A DNA stretch of 7,489 nucleotides, taken from NCBI GenBank assembly GCA_036279295.1, contig DASUJK010000461.1, positions 1-7,489 on the forward strand, in the 5' to 3' direction. Position 1 is the first letter of the stretch, and each line of letters opens with the position of its first letter. Positions 4,646 to 7,489 of the stretch are shown in pieces. The translations under genes were made by a program, and so were the position numbers. A model generated the notes under the pieces. That model had not been told where the DNA came from. It did not search any database and saw nothing but the letters and a program-made list of their open reading frames with translations. The DNA is from DATEPR01 sp036279295. Lineage in GTDB: Bacteria > Actinomycetota > Actinomycetes > Mycobacteriales > Pseudonocardiaceae.

Positions 4646-6148
4646 ATGGGCCGCCGATTCGACGCCGAACCGTTCTTACGGCCGCTGACCGACTTCCAGC
4701 GCGCCACCGTGGACCACGTCACGGACCGCCTGTACGGGGCCAGTTCCTCTCGTCGTTTCCTGGTCGCCGATGAGACCGGACTCGGCAAGAGCCTGGTCGC
4801 CCGAGGTGTGATCGCCCGCACCGTCGAGCACCTGCAGGATGATCCGTCGGTCCGGCGCATCGACGTGGTCTACGTCTGCTCGAACGTCGATCTGGCGCAG
4901 CAGAACATCAGTCGGCTCGACGTGACCGGCACCCGTGGACTACCGATTGCCAGCCGCCTCACGCTGCTGGCCACCCACGCCGACTCGCTCTCCAAGCGTG
5001 GACACCAGTTCGTCAAGCCGGTCAACCTGGTCTCCTTCACGCCCGGCACGTCGTTCGAGATGGGTTGGCAGACCGGTACGGTGCGGGAGAGGGCGCTCCT
5101 CTACCTGTTGGTTTCCGAGCACCTGGAGCTGACCGGTTCGCGGGGCACCGCAGCCAGGCGGCTCCTCCAGGGACAGGTCAAGAACCTCGACACGTTCACC
5201 GCCGAGGTCGTCAGAGTGGAGCAGCGACTCGGCGGCCCGGTTGACCGAACCATCAGCAGACGATTCCGCAAAACCGCACAGCGCAGCGGGTCCTTAGGCG
5301 AGTTCGCCTCGTTGGTGGAGCAGATGGGGCGTCGGCGCAGGGTTCCCGAATCGTTGGGCGACCAGGTGCGGACCGTGATCCGTCGTATGCGCGGTGATCT
5401 GGCACGGGCCGGCGTGGAGACTCTGTCCCCCGACCTGGTGATCCTCGACGAGTTCCAGCGGTTCCGACACCTGCTGCACCGTGGGAGTGAAAATCCCGCA
5501 GCCGAGCTGGCTCGCTTGTTGTTCGATTACGGCAACGCCAAGGTACTGCTGCTGTCCGCCACCCCGTACAAGCCGTTTACCTATGCGGAGGAGGCGGCCG
5601 CCGGTGACGACCACCACAGTGACTTCGTCAGGACCCTGGAGTTCCTCGCCGAGGGATGTCATGACGTGTCCGTTGACTCCATCGCCAAGGATCTCGTGGC
5701 CTATCGGTACGCCGCCATCACCGGTGGATCGCTCACCGAACCTGCCGGCAGGCTGCGTGAGCAACTGCTGAAGGTCATGTGCCGAAGCGAGCGGCCCGAC
5801 ACCGATGACGTGAGAATGGTCCGAGAGATCTGTGTGCCGGCCGAACCGGTGCGCGCCGAAGACATGGCTGGCTACGTCAGACTGCGCCGGGTGTCTCAGG
5901 CTGTCGACGCCCAACTGACACTCGACTACTGGAAGTCCGCGCCGTACTTCATCAACTTCATGGATGGTTACCGGCTCGCCGACAGGGTCCGAGACACGCT
6001 CGCCGACCCGGTTGACGGAAACGACCTCATGCCGTTGATCGACAAGGTTCAGCAGATCGCACCCCGCGACGTGTCCAGGTTCCGGCCGATTGACTTCGGC
6101 AACCCGCGGATGCACGGCAGCGACAAGGTCACCTTATGCGATCGCTAG
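4646..6148 (+). CDS. DEAD/SNF2-type helicase, truncated by an insertion sequence
   Basis: The 500-codon frame holds the first motor domain of a superfamily 2 helicase. A Q-type motif is near residue 17 (TDFQRA), Walker A is ADETGLGKS (41-49), motif Ia-like YVCSN is at 76-80, Walker B is LDEF (267-270) and motif III is SATP (304-307). A helical insertion separates motifs Ia and II and contains TPGTSF (about 132-137). Motifs V and VI of the second motor domain are absent. Native sequence ends at residue 489 (base 6112). Residues 490-500 are encoded by the end of the insertion sequence, and the stop is also inside it. Relatives of this type normally continue for several hundred residues, so the product is probably inactive as a motor, though it could still bind ATP. 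ATG 4646 follows the PLD stop by 3 bases with GAAGAGG upstream. The role in the cassette would be ATP-driven translocation on nucleic acid. Confidence 0.87.
   Translation: MGRRFDAEPFLRPLTDFQRATVDHVTDRLYGASSSRRFLVADETGLGKSLVARGVIARTVEHLQDDPSVRRIDVVYVCSNVDLAQQNISRLDVTGTRGLPIASRLTLLATHADSLSKRGHQFVKPVNLVSFTPGTSFEMGWQTGTVRERALLYLLVSEHLELTGSRGTAARRLLQGQVKNLDTFTAEVVRVEQRLGGPVDRTISRRFRKTAQRSGSLGEFASLVEQMGRRRRVPESLGDQVRTVIRRMRGDLARAGVETLSPDLVILDEFQRFRHLLHRGSENPAAELARLLFDYGNAKVLLLSATPYKPFTYAEEAAAGDDHHSDFVRTLEFLAEGCHDVSVDSIAKDLVAYRYAAITGGSLTEPAGRLREQLLKVMCRSERPDTDDVRMVREICVPAEPVRAEDMAGYVRLRRVSQAVDAQLTLDYWKSAPYFINFMDGYRLADRVRDTLADPVDGNDLMPLIDKVQQIAPRDVSRFRPIDFGNPRMHGSDKVTLCDR
6113..6134. repeat. Terminal inverted repeat, transposase 3' side
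   Basis: This begins CACGGCAGCGACAAGG and matches the reverse complement of 7468-7489 at 19 of 22 bases, with mismatches at positions 3, 18 and 21. It is read through by the helicase frame and supplies its last codons. Confidence 0.85.
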
Positions 6149-7341
6149 TTACGTTGGGTGACGAGTAGGGTGAGTGCTCGTCGCGGGTTGCGGCTGATCC
6201 ACTCGGTGGTTCGTTTTATGTCGGTGTGACCGCCGAGTCGGAGTAGGCTGTTGGCAGTGTTGGTGAGTGTCGCTTTGACGTGTGGGGCGGTTCCGTTGTT
6301 GGTGTGTTGGGCGTCTTCGTGCCAGGTGGTGTCGCGGACGTAGTGGCTTTTGTTCTCGATTCCCCAGTGGTTTCGGACGTGGTCGTGGAGATCGACTGCT
6401 GTCGTGTCTTCGGCGGACAGGCTGGTGATGATGAATGCGTATTCCTGCCGTGTTTTCTGGCCGGCGAGGTCGTAGGTTCGCCGTCTGATGCAGGCGGTTT
6501 GTCGGGCGTGTGGGAAATTGATGCCGTCGGCGTCTGTGATCCAGGTTTCCCAGGTGTTGATCCGGCCATGGTCTCGTTCGGCGGCAGTGTGGTCGGGTGT
6601 GTTCCTGACGAGCGGGACTGTGATGGCCGCGATGGCGCGGTGGAGCGTGGGCTGGTTCCCTTTGGCGTTCATGACGTAGTCGAATCCGCGGATCCCGGCG
6701 ATATACTCGGCGGTGTCGTGTTGGGTGTGTGCGGCGTCCATGGTGACGATCACGCGTTCACCCTCGCAGGTGGCCACCGGGCCGAGGAGGGCTGCGACCT
6801 GGGTGATCTCGTTGGTGTCGGCTGGCACCTTGACCTGGGCGATGGTGACGCCCTCGCGGTGGATCATCGCGGAGAACAGCGTGAACCGCTCGTCGGCGTC
6901 GGTCCACACACCGCGGAGCACCTTGCCGTCTATCGCGAGCCGAAGCACCCGGTCATCGTCGCGGCCGGCGCGTTTCCGCAGCCATGCGCCTATCTCGGTT
7001 TCCAACCGTTGCACGTCGACACAGTCGAACACCCGCCGGAACGTACGATCACACGGAGTCCGGAACCGGCTCAGGAAATAGCACCACCGTCCACCCAGTT
7101 TCCCTAGCAGATCATGCGGAAAGTCCGCTACCTGATCAGCGATCTGCCGGAAGTACGCCGCGCCACCCAGTACAGCGATCAACGACGCGGCGAGTACAAA
7201 CGCAAGCGGGAAAACGAGCCCTCGCGGCTTACGACTCTCCGGAACACCCGCGAACAGTTCCAACAAACCCGGAAACGCATCCTCCAACCCCGGATCAACA
7301 GCTGGTTGCGACGACAACACACGCTCATGAGAGAATAACAC
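6145..7341 (-). CDS. ISAs1-family DDE transposase
   Basis: The 398-residue protein is full length and open throughout. The N-terminal part (about 20-125) contains the hydrophobic segment LAFVLAASLIAVLGG and the SRFRTPCDRTFRRVF region typical of the family. The catalytic triad is D138 in LAIDGKVLRG, D202 in VTMDAAHTQ and E329 in NHWGIENKSHYVRD, with the KSHYVRD part matching the usual region after the Glu. It catalyses cut-and-paste or copy transposition of the element in the cytoplasm. The start is GTG 7341 with AGAAGG about 7 bases upstream. Its TAG (6147-6145) overlaps the TAG of the truncated helicase frame in the palindrome CTAG. All catalytic residues are present, so the element may still be active. 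A decayed relative lies at 1342-1467. Confidence 0.95.
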   Translation of the reverse strand: MLFSHERVLSSQPAVDPGLEDAFPGLLELFAGVPESRKPRGLVFPLAFVLAASLIAVLGGAAYFRQIADQVADFPHDLLGKLGGRWCYFLSRFRTPCDRTFRRVFDCVDVQRLETEIGAWLRKRAGRDDDRVLRLAIDGKVLRGVWTDADERFTLFSAMIHREGVTIAQVKVPADTNEITQVAALLGPVATCEGERVIVTMDAAHTQHDTAEYIAGIRGFDYVMNAKGNQPTLHRAIAAITVPLVRNTPDHTAAERDHGRINTWETWITDADGINFPHARQTACIRRRTYDLAGQKTRQEYAFIITSLSAEDTTAVDLHDHVRNHWGIENKSHYVRDTTWHEDAQHTNNGTAPHVKATLTNTANSLLRLGGHTDIKRTTEWISRNPRRALTLLVTQRN

Positions 7342-7409
7342 CGGATGGCCTTCTACTGGGAACGACGGTTGGTTTGGCGATCACCATTATTCCCGGTCAG
7401 GAGGCCATC
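7342..7409 (-). promoter_or_regulatory. Transposase leader with a read-through-sensitive hairpin and possible -10 box
   Basis: On the minus strand, GATGGCCT (7409-7402) is the exact reverse complement of AGGCCATC (7351-7344), which overlaps the AGAAGG ribosome site. A possible -10 box AATAAT (7391-7386) lies between the arms. A transcript starting from it would omit the first arm and leave the ribosome site free, whereas transcripts entering from outside would contain both arms and could mask it. The -35 region is poor, so the promoter itself is uncertain. The inverted repeat is certain. Confidence 0.45.
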
Positions 7410-7467
7410 TCTACCCACCGACCAGACCCCACCCCGACAGCTACACTCCGCCATCAACCACTACACT

Positions 7468-7489
7468 AAGTAACCTTGTCGCTGCCCTG
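7468..7489. repeat. Terminal inverted repeat, transposase 5' side
   Basis: The reverse complement begins CAGGGCAGCGACAAGG and pairs with 6113-6134. CAGGG at the tip looks like a typical ISAs1-family end. It is the last sequence in the window. Confidence 0.85.

Larger units (their letters stand above)
6113..7489 (-). mobile_element. Complete ISAs1-family insertion sequence, 1377 bases
   Basis: The element is bounded by 22-base imperfect inverted repeats (6113-6134 and 7468-7489, 19 of 22 matching), both starting with CA and sharing GGCAGCGACAAGGT. One transposase gene fills most of it. Its length and gene plan fit the ISAs1 family. It lies inside the helicase gene in antisense orientation. 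The outer right end coincides with the last base of the window, so a target duplication cannot be confirmed. The 10 bases to compare on the left are CCCGCGGATG (6103-6112). Confidence 0.88.

Noticed and set aside
1603..6112. Assignment to DISARM, Dpd or BREX
   Set aside because: No methyltransferase, DUF1998, queuosine-insertion or PglZ/BrxC-type gene is present in the window, and the PLD size and DUF6361 partner do not fit DISARM as I know it.
5294..6115. 273-codon minus-strand frame inside the helicase
   Set aside because: It is antisense to clear helicase motifs (LDEF, SATP), has no recognisable domain, and is explained by codon bias on the other strand.
6280..7107. 275-codon plus-strand frame inside the transposase
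   Set aside because: It is antisense to the DDE triad region of an intact transposase. Its Val/Gly-rich translation has no family features.

Overview
The window is GC-rich DNA with GTG start codons and strongly GC-biased third positions. This fits a high-GC actinomycete, possibly of the Micromonospora/Salinispora/Streptomyces kind. That placement is inferred from composition and protein style only.

Layout. (1) Bases 1-318 hold the 3' end of an unrecognised plus-strand gene cut by the window edge. It converges on a minus-strand alpha/beta (dienelactone-type) hydrolase at 372-1103, with a possible hairpin terminator between them. (2) Bases 1104-1602 are an approximately 500-base gene-poor spacer. 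It holds a 19-codon ORF with a good ribosome site, two RNA-type inverted repeats, a 37-codon relic of an ISAs1-family transposase, and three GAAGT words spaced exactly 10 bases apart just before the next gene. (3) Bases 1603-6112 are a tight plus-strand cassette of three genes: a DUF6361-type protein of 405 aa, a two-motif phospholipase D (PLD) superfamily protein of 611 aa, and a DEAD/SNF2-type helicase. The first two overlap by 14 bases and the next two are separated by 3 bases, so they read as one operon. (4) Bases 6113-7489 are one complete ISAs1-family insertion sequence of 1377 bases. It has 22-base imperfect terminal repeats and an apparently intact DDE transposase on the minus strand. 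It has cut the helicase gene after its first motor domain, and the window stops exactly at the outer end of the element.

How it fits together. An ATP-driven DNA or RNA translocase, a PLD-type (potential nuclease) protein and a conserved partner of unknown function, translated as a unit next to mobile DNA, is the kind of gene set expected of an anti-phage or anti-plasmid system. This is inference. DUF6361 has no function I know of, and I do not recognise the trio as a named system. In this genome the system is probably broken, because the helicase lacks its second motor domain unless translation or assembly beyond the window says otherwise. The insertion sequence also carries an inverted repeat that could hide its own ribosome site on read-through transcripts.
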